From assembly GCA_033065855.1 (NCBI GenBank), contig JAVXUO010000005.1, forward strand, positions 25,004 to 89,003: a stretch of DNA of 64,000 nucleotides, read 5' to 3'. Made by a program: the position numbers and the translations under genes. Positions 22,405 to 32,974 of this stretch are shown here, in pieces (the first letter of the stretch is position 1; each line of letters begins with the position of its first letter). The notes below the pieces were generated by a model. The model was not told the origin of the DNA. It made no database searches and worked only from the letters and a program-made list of their open reading frames with translations. The stretch is from Escallonia rubra (lineage: Eukaryota; Streptophyta; Magnoliopsida; Escalloniales; Escalloniaceae).

Positions 22405-22960
22405 TCGGAAAAATAAGTTTATAATAAGCGCATTACTGGTTGAGGTTGAAACCGACGTACATTAATTTATTACGGAGAGCAGCGACCTGCTTTAGAGATG
22501 ACAGACATCCCCGCCAAAAAAGTTTGGCACTTAGGTCATTTTGCGTTGATTTTATAGGTTAATCTTGATAAATAAAACTTCATTCTAGAATATGCTCAAT
22601 ATATGGAGACAACATACTTTCATCAATAGCAAACATAAGATAATTTGTCTGGCCACGTACGTACTTCTATGTCAAGTAAAAATATTAGCTAGAATTTTTT
22701 TAGTCATTCTTGAGATCTTACAAATTTGTCAACCTTATGGAAAATGTATTGATGTTGAAGAAATTGAAATATCATTTATGTCTTATCACAACTAGGGGTG
22801 AGCATCGAACCAATCTGAACCATTTGAACCGATGAAAGAAACCTAACTAATTCGAACCACATAATAATTTTAATAGTTCAATTTCGCATATCTCAAACTG
22901 AACTCAATTCAGTTTGATTCACGTATAAATATTTTGAAACTAATCATAAACAATAGCCAC
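22405..22960. other. AT-rich stretch without a recognised gene
   Basis: At 22796 CTAGGGGTGAGCATCGAACC resembles an hAT-type MITE end, but no partner end was found. Short open frames look random. Confidence 0.3.
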
Positions 22961-22964
22961 AAAG

Positions 22965-23319
22965 AGCTAAACTGAGTATAAGGCATTTATAGTTTATGAT
23001 TGCACTTCAAACTCTAGAGTGCTAAGTATTTTTGTAATAGCAGTACTGAGTGAGAAAAATCATAGAAGTTTTTATTCACTGAAAAAAAAACATAAGGTGA
23101 ATTTTGGTGTATTTAGGAATTGGCTCTGAGTGACCTAGTGAAATTTTCCTTGCAACTTCCACTTCACAATGCGAATTCTTGATATCTTCCCTGTTGACGT
23201 ACGCAAAAAGTCGTCCCACATTAAATATCTCTTTCCACATTTTTTGTGTGATACTTTTTATATTTTCTCTTTTTCTTGTAGTGCTCGTTGTACCTATTTT
23301 AAGGGTTTAAATCCCGACA
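22965..23319 (+). repeat. Copia-type LTR remnant, copy 1
   Basis: It shares order and wording with 43870-44204: GGTGTATT-GGAATTG, GAGTGA, CTTATAACTTC/TTGCAACTTCCACTT, CTTCCCTGT-GACGTA, and an end GTTTAAATCCCGACA. After the CCGACA end comes ACTAGTATCTAGAGC, which resembles a Met-tRNA primer-binding site. Recognised as the 3' half of a Copia-like LTR; the internal part that should follow is not evident. Fossil. Confidence 0.55.
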
Positions 23320-23483
23320 ACTAGTATCTAGAGCTTCACTGTATCAGCGTTATCAGTTTTTCAAATATTGACAAAATTGGCCGGTCCAATATATGGGGTT
23401 AAGAAATCAAACAATCATGATGGTTTCCCCCTTTAACAAAGTAGAATGGGAGATCTTCTTATTAAAGAAAAGTGTAAACAAAG

Positions 23484-25029
23484 CACTACAAGAAAAGTAG
23501 TTAGAAAATCTCTAAAATGAAGACCAAAAAGAAATGGACATGAAGGAAGGATAGTTCGATTTGATATAGTTTGTCAGATGAAGTTTTGAACAACGTGAAT
23601 GATATTTATAAGGCTGTAGAAATTTGGAGTAGCTATAATGTAATACCCAGAAGTTAGGATTAATTATGGTAAACTGTAGATGGTTATTTGTTACATAGTG
23701 ACGACTGTTGTAAGTAATACAAATTGAGACCTTTAGTGACGACCTAGCGAGCAATATTAATCGGATCTTTAGCAACCATCATTATAAGTTATATTAATTG
23801 GAATTTTTTTTAGTGGCAATTTTTGGAGTGATATTATTGGATCTTTCGCGTCAATTATTGTGAGCGATACTATTTGTTGCATTTAGCGACATATTTGATA
23901 ATAACCATAAGTTATTTGCCGGAAGTATACTGTTACCAGGGGCGGACCTATGTTGTGGCAAGGGGGGGCTAAAGCACCCCTCATTTCTAAAAAAATGGTT
24001 TCGGGAATCGCACCACCCCGTTCCCCGAGACCACAACTCGGCGCTCTCTCTCTATCTCTCTCTCTCTCTCTCATCGGTGGACAGTGGACGTATCGACAGA
24101 CGACTAGATCTAACATATTGCCGGCGACGCCACGCGACTGAACGGTCTGAACCCACCTTGTAGATCTCCGACCGGCTACCAGATCTTTAAGAAACGGCAC
24201 TCCGCCGGCGACCAGATCTCCGAGTCTTTGTTCGGCGTCCGACCACGCGACCAATCACCAGATCTGCTTGACGAAGTGCCACTGCTTGACGCCGTCCGAC
24301 CACGCGACCAGATATGCTTGACGGAGTACCTCACCCAGTCACCCTGCCGGCTGCTGGCGACCGCGAGCTGCTGCACGGACGATTGCTGGGATTTGCTGCT
24401 AAAAATTTTTCTGTTGTATGTTGCTTCATCCCAATGAGTGGTGGAGCTGCATCCAGCCGTGGTGAATTTTTTGTTGTATGTTAAGTGTTGTCTACTTGAG
24501 ACTTGAGTGCTTGATAGAGTGGCCCACTATTTCGATAATTTATTGTTATTATTTATTTTATATTTGTATGTCGATACTTATGCTACAGACTTGGGTTATT
24601 TTGCATGTATATAGATGTCAATACAAATATATTTGTACATTAAAAGTATCATAAACCTAGAGTTTAATTCTAAAATTTTGAGTATCGAAACATTGGTATA
24701 GTTTAATTTCAGTGATTATATAGAGATTTAGTAAAGTTCTTAAATTGCGTTTAATTCAGTGATTATATAGAGATTTTAAAAAATTCTATATAATATTATT
24801 TTACTATAAAATTTTTTTTGGGTGCATTCGATAGAAGCACCCCCTGAAAAAAATTTCTGGTTCCGCCCCTGACTGTTACAGCATTTTTTTTAATCATTGC
24901 CAGAGCATTCTATTTCTGTGCTATTTTCTATCCTTTTGAGTACTCACACCTCTTCCTGGCTAGTTGTACTTTCTGTTTCTATCTTACAATTCCATTGCTA
25001 GCTTACTTTGTTAAAGCTTCATGGTCCTT
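23484..25029 (+). mobile_element. CACTA-type left terminus and subterminal region (CACTA-4), interrupted
   Basis: CACTACAAGAAAAG begins at 23484 after AAG. The following sequence has degenerate TTTAGCGAC, TAGTGACGAC and CTAGCGAG motifs (23700-23900). The region is interrupted by the hAT-like element at 23937 and, further on, by the complete CACTA-3 at 25030. No partner terminus with AAG was found to the right, so the extent is unknown and 25029 is only where CACTA-3 interrupts it. Confidence 0.5.
23937..24871 (+). mobile_element. hAT-like non-autonomous element with perfect 8-bp duplication
   Basis: The ends are CAGGGGCGGACC and, in reverse, CAGGGGCGGAACC. The 8-bp direct repeat ACTGTTAC flanks it at 23929-23936 and 24872-24879, as expected for hAT elements. 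It is 935 bp, with no transposase and a (TC)n run at 24040-24073. The truncated inverse copy at 6624-7715 confirms a family. Interior G/C-rich frames (GGTCGCGTGGTCGGACG region) translate to low-complexity arginine-rich peptides and are not believed. Confidence 0.9.
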
Positions 25030-25044
25030 CACTACAAGAAAACA

Positions 25045-25400
25045 GGCTTTTAGCGACGGGGAAATTCGTCGCTAAAAGCCAAACATCCGTCGCTAAAAGA
25101 ATTAGCGACGGATTCACCGTCGCCAAACATCCCTCGTATAAAAGCCCGTCACTAATAGTTTAGCGACGGAATTTTTAAATCCGTCGCTAAATATGTGATT
25201 TTTACCGACGGATTTATTTTTCATTAGCGACGGAATATCCGTCGCTAATTATATTTTTAGAAATTTTAATTTATTTTCTTTTTTGTCCAATTAGCGACGG
25301 ATTAAATATTTAGCGACGGAATATTCCGTCGCTAAATATTTAATTGAAAGGAATATTTTAGCGACGGAATAAATCCGTCGCCAAAAGTCAATTTTTTTTT
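25045..25400. repeat. CACTA-3 subterminal repeats, 3' side (TAGCGACGG)
   Basis: About fifteen copies of TAGCGACGG or CCGTCGCTA, many as facing pairs, mirror 505-880. Such motifs bind TnpA in En/Spm. Confidence 0.88.
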
Positions 25401-25642
25401 TGAATTTTTTTTTATTTTTCAATTACCTAAACCTGTACAGAAATACAATTCTCAACAACAACGCGCAATAAGCGAAATACATAAAGAAATATATAATCAA
25501 TTATAAAAAATATTTATTATAAAAGAAACTAATACATGTACAAGCCGGGAACCGGAGATAGCCGGTTAGGAGAGGGGAGAAGAGTACAACCCGGGCGCGG
25601 GGGGGGGGGGGGAAGCTAGGAACGGGCACGGGAAGGGGCTCA
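25401..25642. other. 3' flank of the CACTA-3 TnpA-like gene
   Basis: T-rich then AT-rich sequence, with a G-run at 25597-25612 just after the stop codon. It matches 243-500 in inverse orientation. Confidence 0.6.
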
Positions 25643-27247
25643 TCAGGGGTTCCCGAGTCCCGGATCTGGATCCTGCTGAACCGGGGCCGGGGCGGCTGGT
25701 CCAGCAGTGCCCTGCTCCCTCATCATCCGGCACACCACTGTAGCAATGCGCTCGATATCCTCCTCGCGCAACTGAGGCCGAGGAGCCGGTGTCTGTGGAG
25801 GGGCAGCAGGGGGTGAGGACGCTCCTATCACGGCACGAGGAGTCGTGCTAGGCAGGCCGCGTATGCGGCCTTTCGGCCGATTCACGACCTCCGGCGTATC
25901 CAGCCATCGCTTCAACCCCCCAGTACTCGCAGCCGTACTAGTGGACGCTGATGGCTGTCCGGACTGCTGCTCGGACCCCCTTAGCTGTTCATACGAGGCC
26001 TGCAAAAATAGTGGTTTAACGATATGTTATGGCATTAATTAACGAAACAGACATCGAGGATAGAAAGAAACAGATTAACTTAAATAAATTGACTCACATC
26101 GATCCGCCGGGCAATATCTGAAATATAGTCGCCCGCCTGGTGCGTCTCGTCCTTGTCCTTCTTCCGCACGTGCGTCTGAGTATAGGTCAGAGCTATGACC
26201 TCATCCTCCTCTAGATCCGGGTGCTCGACCGCGTTCATATGTCGGACGATGTCGTGTGGCACCGACCCCCCCGTGTGCGTCGGATCTCTGTTCTGTCTGT
26301 TCTCAGCCCCGCTCTTACTCTTGGCGTCCCAACCTGGATCCGCAGCCCACCGATCTATCATCTCCCCCCATACACGGTGAGATATCCAATGTGGGGGATA
26401 TTTCGTCATGTCCGTCATCGGGGCACCCGCGGGCAGCGCCCTCTTCGCCCGGTCCCGTGCATCGTGGAGCCATCGGCGGTAATTCTTGCCGATGTAGGCA
26501 AAGAAAGCCTGCTGCCCCAGTCCCTGCTGCTCAGGCGTATCAAACGTGAACCCCTCCTGTAATGCATTCAATAACACAAATTAACAACATAAAACAAACT
26601 GTAATTTAACATTTACTAACGCTGAAAAAAATACTTCACCGTACCAGCCACTCCTCCCATAGGGCCTCCCTCGCAGCGGCATCCCATTCCTTCCAGTACA
26701 GGCGTGGCTCGAAGAATCGGCCCTTCACAAGAACGCCGATCTTCGTCCTCGCCATATTCTCCAGGATCCTGCCAAAGAAGTAATTAAATTAATTAATACA
26801 GTTCAAATATAAATTAACACCCAAAATTTTTAAACATAAGGCATGAGGTGATATTTTTAGTACTTACAGGCCCTCCTGCGTGAGCGTAACTCTCTGTTTA
26901 CGCTGGGGGTCGATGCGTACCCCGCGTGTCGGACCACGGCCTCGTCGAGATCCTACAAAACACAGACATTAATACAGTTCTAAAATGGGGCTAGCGAAAA
27001 TGTAGGAAACACCGTTATCAACTATACCTGAGGTAGAACCCACGGAAGATGGAGACGGCTGGGGCGACGGCGATGGCTGGGGCGACGGTGACGGCGACAG
27101 CTGGGGCTGGGCCCCCGATGGCTGTCCGCGATCACTCTGTGCCTCGTCATCAGTAGGCAATGACGAGGTGGGACTAACCGGGGAGGAAGCAGCTCGGCGT
27201 CCAGCCCGGCCACGAATAGCCCGTATCCTATCCATATCTGACTTCAT
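25643..27247 (-). CDS. TnpA-like (Transposase_24, Ptta/En/Spm type) protein of CACTA-3, five exons, open
   Basis: Exons on the minus strand: 27247-27028, 26952-26868, 26768-26645, 26556-26098 and 25999-25643, all with GT..AG borders and agreeing phases, giving 414 residues ending GLGNP. Order: an N-terminal serine/proline-rich region (repeated SPSPQPSP); GRGPTRGVRIDPQRKQRV; the family core RFFEPRLYWKEWDAAAREAL then GQQAFFAYIGKNYRRWLHDA and WISHRVWGEMIDRW; NRQNRDPTHTGGSVPHDIVR; and the alanine/proline linker with a C-terminal helix. In this family the protein binds subterminal repeats and assists the transposase. The start at 27247 (MKSDMDRIRAI) was chosen because it opens the basic N-terminus; 27235 is an alternative. 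An upstream 5' exon is possible. No stop or frameshift is seen. A copy of the last exon is at 3-242. Confidence 0.82.
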
Positions 27248-27579
27248 ATAGATTATATACAAAGACATTAACACGTGAAAAACAATAATCTTGGCATAAA
27301 TCATCATCGGCACTATATATATATATATATGAACGGATGTGCAAAAACACATCAATAAACACCAAGTTCTAAAATGTTACTACATTTTTCCCGTGATGTT
27401 ACAACATTACAAGTCAATCATTTTCAGTTTGCGAATCATATGTTATCAATTCCACATTAAATAGAACTCGTTGGCAACGAGTTGAAGCATCTCGTTGCCA
27501 ATGGACTTCTCAAAACAACAATTAATATAAAGAAGGCAGGGTTTGTAAAGAGCGAGTAATTGAACCATCTCTGGGCAAC

Positions 27580-28720
27580 ATGGAGTAATTATGGGATGTA
27601 CAAGGGCTAATTAGGGCTAACTGGGTTATTAGGGAACAAGACACGATTATTAATTATAGCTGATTAGAGTTGATTAGGACTAATCAGAGTTATTTAGTCC
27701 TAATTAGGGTTTAATAATTGCCGAGTAGTGATGATTAGTCCTAATTAGGGCTAATTGGGCTTAATTGGGTTATGTTAGGGCTAATTAATGTTAATGAGGG
27801 ATAGTTTCGGATGATTATAGCTGACTAGGGTTGATTAGGACTAATTAGAGTTATGTAGTCCTAATTAGGGCTTAATTGTGCCGAGTAGTGATGATTAGTC
27901 CTAATTAGGGCTAATTAATGTTAATGCGGGCTAGTTTCGGATAATTATAGCTAATTAGGGTTGATTATGACTAATTAGGGTTTAATTGTGCCGAGTAGTG
28001 ATGATTAGTCCTAATTAGGGCTAATTAGGCTTAATTGGGTTATGTTAGGGCTAATTAATGTTAATGAGGGATAGTTTCGGATGATTATAGCTGACTAGGG
28101 TTGATTAGGACTAATTAGAGTTATGTAGTCCTAATTAGGGTTTAATTGTGCCGAGTAGTGATGATTAGTCCTAATTAGGGCTAATTAGGCTTAATTGGGT
28201 TATGTTAGGGCTAATTAATGTTAATGAGGGCTAGTTTTGGATAATTATAGCTAATTAGGGTTGATTATGACTAATTAGGGTTTAATTGTGCCGAGTAGTG
28301 ATGATTAGTCCTAATTAGGGCTAATTAGGCTTAATTGGGTTATGTTAGAGCTAATTAATGTTAGTGAGGGCTAGTTTCGAATAATTATAGCTAATTAGGG
28401 TTGATTAGGACTAATTAGGGTTATTTAGTCCTAATTAGGGTTTTGATGGTGCCGAGTAGTGTTGATTAGTCCTAACTAGCGCTAATTAGGCGTAATTGGG
28501 TTATGTTAGTGCAAATTATGACTAATTAGGCTAACTACAATCAATATGCACATAATTGGGTTCATTTGGGCTAATTTGAGGTAGTTACAGCTAATTTGAA
28601 TTTTATCAGGTTCTTAGGGTTAATTAAAACTAATTAGGCTCGTTAGAGCTAATTAGGGTTAATTGATTTACTAAAATATTGTTAATCAGGACTAATTAGG
28701 GCTAATTATAGCCAGCGCTG
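27580..28720. repeat. Complex tandem array of CTAATTAGGG-type units
   Basis: The array is built of short variants of CTAATTAGGG, TTAATTGGG and GATTAGGAC, organised into larger units. The marker GCCGAGTAGTG begins at 27720, 27880, 27990, 28150, 28290 and 28451, giving unit lengths of 160, 110, 160, 140 and 161 bp. It decays after about 28500. It lies where the 5' part of a CACTA gene set would be expected. Confidence 0.9.
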
Positions 28721-28835
28721 GAGCCACGATTAGATTCCAGGGGGTGCATGCTAAAAATGTCGCATTAACCTAACTAACCTAAATTTCATGCACATTCAAC
28801 AACCTCAATTCCGACACCTCATATAGGGTGTCGAT

Positions 28836-29060
28836 ATGGTGTCCGATACGTTTCTGACACTTCCGGACACGTGTCAGACACATACCGACACGTGTCTGAC
28901 ACATACCGACACGTGTCTGACACATACCGACACGTGTCCGACGCCTTTGGACACGTGTCCGACGCCTCCGAACACGTGTCCGATGCCCAGCGACACGCAC
29001 CTCCGGACACATCGGCATACGTTAATTTGTTTTCTAAATGTCGGACACCGTCGATCAGAC
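28836..29060. repeat. 21-bp minisatellite with palindromic ACACGTGT core
   Basis: ACACGTGT occurs at 28867, 28888, 28909, 28930, 28951 and 28972, exactly every 21 bp. The first units contain GACACATACC spacers, the later ones GACGCC. Open frames through it on both strands are repeat artefacts. At 29103-29135 and 29189-29220 a TCCAATTGGGTCCCATCC segment is also duplicated. Confidence 0.92.
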
Positions 29061-29449
29061 GTGGTGTCCGTGTCTGCGCTAACTAACAGGTATCTCAATC
29101 CAATTGGGTCCCATCCTCCGTCAACAATCTCAATTCTCAATTCTCAAATGCTCAATGCAATAAAAATTAACAAAAATCACACATTCAATCCAATTGGGTC
29201 CCATCCTCCGTCAATAATCTCAATATCTCAAATGCTCAATGCACAATTAACAATCTAAAATCATCAATTAACAACCTAAAATCATCAATTCATAATCGCA
29301 ATTACTTCAAATGCACAGCTAATAACCTAAAATCATCGATCAATAATCACAATTATAAAACGCACAATTAACAACCTAAAATTCTCAAACAAATGAGCAA
29401 TGTTCAAATTTTTTAAAAAATGTTCAAAATTCACATATCCGATGCGCTT

Positions 29450-29862
29450 GAATTATTTCAATTTAGGGTTCGATTGTATTAGGGCATTCAATTTAGGGTT
29501 CAATTAGTTTCATTTAGGGCTCGGTTCGATTAGGGAATTCAATTTAGGGTTCAATTACTTCAATTTAGGTACAATTAGGGGGTTCTATTGATTCAATTGA
29601 TGGTTCGTTTGATTTGAGGCATTAAATTTAGGATTCAATTAGTTCAATTTAGGGTTCAATTAGGGGGTTCTATTGATTCAATTTAGGGTTCGGTTGATTT
29701 GAGGCATTCAATTTAGGGTTCAATTAGTTCAATTTAGGGTTCGGTTGGATTAGGGGGTTCAATTTGGGGTTCAATTAGGGTTCGGTTAGATTGGGGCAAT
29801 CAATTTAGGGTTCAATTAGTTCAATTTAGGGTTTAGGGTTTAGGGTTTAGGGTTTAGGGTTA
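29450..29862. repeat. TTCAATTTAGGG degenerate repeats ending in telomere-type (TTTAGGG)5
   Basis: About twenty variants of CAATTTAGGGTTCAATTAG are followed by five perfect units of the plant telomere motif TTTAGGG at 29825-29859. The gradual change from degenerate unit to perfect telomere unit suggests local expansion rather than a chromosome end. 29061-29450 is AT-rich with TCAATTAACAA-type short repeats. Confidence 0.88.
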
Positions 29863-29869
29863 AGACCAC

Positions 29870-31070
29870 ATTTTCTTTAACATCTACCAATTTATCATGG
29901 GAAAATTCGTAATTTCTAACTCTTGAACACCTTTGCACCCACATCATCTTATTCTCTCTCCCCACCACCATCGACGTATGTATCACGAACAGATCCACCC
30001 GTACGACGCCCTGATAGCAACCATCGACATCTACCTAAATTACAAAGCCACCACCAAACTTCCTTAATCCTGATGAAAACTTGCGCCTGCCGTGAGTAGG
30101 TAGTTAGGTGGGTAGTATGATACATGTGCAACCAACTATTTAATCAGTCGAAGCCTTGTTCTGGTTGTAAAGATGTTTTTCCATTTCAGGTTTACGATAA
30201 GTCCTGAACGTGCTTGGCAATGACACATTCACTTTTGTAGTGTTTCCTGATGTTGGGTACATGATAGTTTTGGGCAATATAAGCTCTACTAATAGCCCCA
30301 ACCATGAACGTGAAACTGCTTCTAATCACACCCATTTGCACTCGACTTGACTTGCTATTCTTTCTGAAAACCAAACAGTGTAATAAGAAAGGATTAGGCC
30401 TTACCGAATGAAGTAGAAGGATGGTTACTTGGTTGAGATGAGATAAGGGGCCATGAAGCTAATTTATGTGTTGGTGTTATCGTATTCCCCAAGCCTTTTT
30501 TTAAAACCAAAAGGTGAACCCTCTTCCAAGAGTTGATCAACCCCGCCAAGCCAAGCAAAATGCTATAACTACTAAGATCAAAGTTGTAAAAAGGGATTAA
30601 ATATTCAGTATTCGTGTGTCTGTGTATCTGTGTTTCCTAAGCTTCCTTCAGTTCCTAGATCATGCATGAAAGTGAGCTCTGTCAGCAATATACTGGCATT
30701 TGCAATTCTTAAAGCCAAGATGCAACTATACAAGTTGTATCTTGGCTGCTCAATACAAATCAGAAATGAAAACCATGGAACCCCATCTCTTCAGTAACTA
30801 CCCTCAGAAACAATGGAACACCGTCATAAGAGAAACTGTGGAGCACCTTTACAGCAGAAGGGAAATGGAATATTTAAACTTACAGAAACTTGGGCTGATT
30901 TGAAGATGGGCGGCGCGATTGTGGTGGCGGCGCAGCGGTGGTGGTGGCGTCGCAGCAGCGGTCCTTCGGTTTTGAAGATGGGCGGCAGTGGCGGCGTCGG
31001 AGGCGGTGGCAGGATATATTCCGTCGGGGGCTAGGTTGTCGAGGATGGCGACGGAGGATAAATCGCTAGT
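29870..31070. other. CACTA-3 5' body, no gene recognised
   Basis: Mixed sequence with no convincing exon. 30905-31030 is rich in GGCGG and GGTGG on the plus strand and could be a 5' untranslated or signal-like exon of the minus-strand gene. A (GA)n run is at 31071-31096. Confidence 0.35.
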
Positions 31071-31099
31071 GAGAGAGAGAGAGAGAGAGAGAGAGCAAC

Positions 31100-31136
31100 G
31101 GGAGAAAGAAAAGAAGAAGGGGATCTGATCTATTTA
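31100..31136 (-). promoter_or_regulatory. Possible promoter of the CACTA-3 gene
   Basis: On the minus strand CCTTAAATAGATC (31123-31138) resembles a TATA box. It is followed by a CT-rich leader typical of plant 5' untranslated regions (31071-31120). Its position just inside the subterminal array and its orientation toward the TnpA-like gene fit a transposon promoter. Inference from base composition only. Confidence 0.35.
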
Positions 31137-31137
31137 A

Positions 31138-31440
31138 GGCATTTACCGACGGAAAATACCCGTCGGTAAAAGTCCGTTGGCAAAACCCTACTTTCACCGA
31201 TGGATATTTTTACCGACGGAATTATTCCGTTGTTAAATAGTTTTACCGACGGAACACACCCGTCGGTAAAAGTTCGTCGGCAAAACCCGACTTTCACCGA
31301 CGGTTATTTTTACGGACGGAATTATTCCGTCGTTAAATAGTTTTACCGACGGACTTTACCCGACGGGTGTATTCCGTCGCTAAAAAGACTTTTAGAGACG
31401 GAATTTTGTCCGTCGCTAAAAGTCCGTCGCTAATTCCCTC
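31138..31440. repeat. CACTA-3 subterminal repeats, 5' side (ACCGACGG)
   Basis: Repeated TTTACCGACGG and CCCGTCGGTAAAAG motifs in facing pairs. The last 80 bp switch to TTAGAGACGG/CCGTCGCTAAAAG, closer to the motif of the other end. Confidence 0.88.
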
Positions 31441-31456
31441 TTTTCTTGTAGTGCTT

Positions 31457-32281
31457 GTCTTTATTCATGAAACATGGCTTGAATTTAGTCCACGTTTCTC
31501 TTCTTTTCACTAGTTTGAATACCAACCAGTTTTATCAATTCCAAGAATTTTTCTACCAAGGTACTGTTCACACGTCAATTGGCATATGACTTGTTCAGGT
31601 GTATTGCCTCACCTAAAGTTTTACCATTAATATTTTGCCATTTAAAGTTGCTACTACATTTTAAGCCCATATTATTCTTCTTGTTCCAGATTACATGTGT
31701 ACCTTCTTTTAAATTCTACAATTGTAAGTAGTTTTAATCTCGTTGAATCCATATTATTGTGCATGGAAGTGATGCAAGGGAAGGAGAAGAACATGATGGT
31801 AAAATGATGCGTAGGTTTGTGCGAGTGAGGGAGAAGGGGGAAGGGGGGCTGGCATGGGGCAACGTCATGGGTGCTTGTGTGTGCGTGTTTGTATGTGTTT
31901 TGCGTGGGTTAATGGGTGAAAGGGAAGGCTACTGTATGGTGGCAGCCATGAGGTGTGGTGCTCTGTTGTGGTGGTGCGATGGGGGGCTGCCGAAAGAGAA
32001 AGGGGAAGGGAAGGACTGCCATAGGGCAGCCGTGGTGTGGCTTGTGTGTGTGTGTGTGATGGTGTGCCGTGAAAAAAGAGGGGGGTGCCATGGGGCAGCC
32101 GTGATGGTGTGTTTGTGGATAGGTTTCGTGAGGAGGAAAAAGAGGGAAAGAGAGGGGAAAGGACTGCCGAAAAAGGGGCAGCCGTGTATGGTATAGTGTG
32201 GGTGTTGAGGTGCTTGTGCGTGAAGAGTGAGATGGGAAAAAGAGAGGAGGCTGCCATGGGGCAGCCATGGTGCATTGTTTG
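31457..32281. other. Repeat-like region interrupted by Copia-2
   Basis: 31457-31740 holds nothing recognisable. 31741-32281 is purine/G-rich with repeated GGGCAGCC(A/G)TGGTG and GTGTGTG runs, and it continues after Copia-2 at 37070-37380 in the same style. Long open frames here (for example 31759-32196) have repeat-like, family-free translations. Possibly internal sequence of an old retroelement. Confidence 0.4.
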
Positions 32282-32608
32282 TGTTACGAAATCGCTCTAG
32301 ATAAATATGTATAAAACAAGATAACCAAACAAGAGAACACAATAAAACTGAGAGAACTCAAATCTACTTTGCACAAGTCAGATTTACAACACTCTCTCAT
32401 GTGTATTTCTCACTAGGTTTCCTACTCAAAGAAGGACTCTTCTTTCTTGTCCTTAAACACAATACAAGACAACTTACTTATACTAGAGATAAGCAGTGAT
32501 CTTCTCTATCCAACCAAAGTGAGACAAGATGTCTTATATAATAAAGACCAAGTTGCAACTTTCTTTGAGTAACCGATGTGGGATACAAATACAAGACATT
32601 TATCAACA
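32282..32608 (-). repeat. Copia-2 3' LTR
   Basis: 327 bp; matches the right LTR with scattered differences. Confidence 0.93.
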
Positions 32609-32974
32609 ATCTCCACCTTAGCTTGTATTAACAGACAACTCCATAAGGACAGTGTAATATGCCTTCAGTACCTTCTTCAGGTACTCCACCTTGCATCCTC
32701 CTTAAAGGTAGGGATGCACTCCACCTTGAACTCAGTAAGAAAGAAGATGAATCAAGCTCAAGCAATGCTTGAACTTCTCTGTCATGACTGTCTTCGTGAG
32801 CATATCAGCTGCGTTTTCATTAGTGTGAACCTTGTGCACTACAATCTGTCTAAAATTTATCCATTCCGGGACCTAGTTATAACGTACATCAAAATGCTTG
32901 GTCCTTGCATGGAAAACCTGATTCTTTGCCAAATATGTTGCACTCTGACTGTCACACTGTAACAAAACACCACG

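Larger units (their letters stand above)
25030..31453 (-). mobile_element. Complete CACTA transposon (CACTA-3), TnpA-like gene only
   Basis: The left terminus CACTACAAGAAAA (25030) and right terminus TTTTCTTGTAGTG (ends 31453) are exact inverses. The 3-bp duplication CTT flanks both sides (25027-25029, 31454-31456). Length is 6424 bp. From left to right: TAGCGACGG subterminal repeats, the 3' end and five exons of a TnpA-like gene on the minus strand, three tandem-repeat blocks (27580-29860), a GC-rich 5' region and ACCGACGG subterminal repeats. The DDE transposase gene TNP2 is not seen, so movement would need help from another copy. The two ends use different subterminal motifs (TAGCGACGG against ACCGACGG). 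Confidence 0.92.

Noticed and set aside
23270-23283. TTTTTCTTGTAGTG, looks like a CACTA right terminus
   Set aside because: It lies within the Copia-type LTR remnant 22965-23319; the matching LTR copy at 43870-44204 has different bases there, and no subterminal repeats are present.
28713-28760. CAGCGCTGGAGCC...CAGGGGGTGC, similar to the hAT-like terminus at 24871
   Set aside because: No partner end or 8-bp duplication was found; kept only as a note.
28774-29260. Open frames with repeated SDT/CLT/RHV residues on both strands
   Set aside because: They are artefacts of the 21-bp minisatellite, whose period is a multiple of three.
29825-29859. (TTTAGGG)5 as a chromosome end
   Set aside because: Only five units, inside a complete CACTA element, grading out of a degenerate repeat.
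31759-32342. Overlapping long frames of 119-145 residues on both strands
   Set aside because: Biased G-rich composition keeps all frames open; no family resemblance and the region is interrupted repeat sequence.
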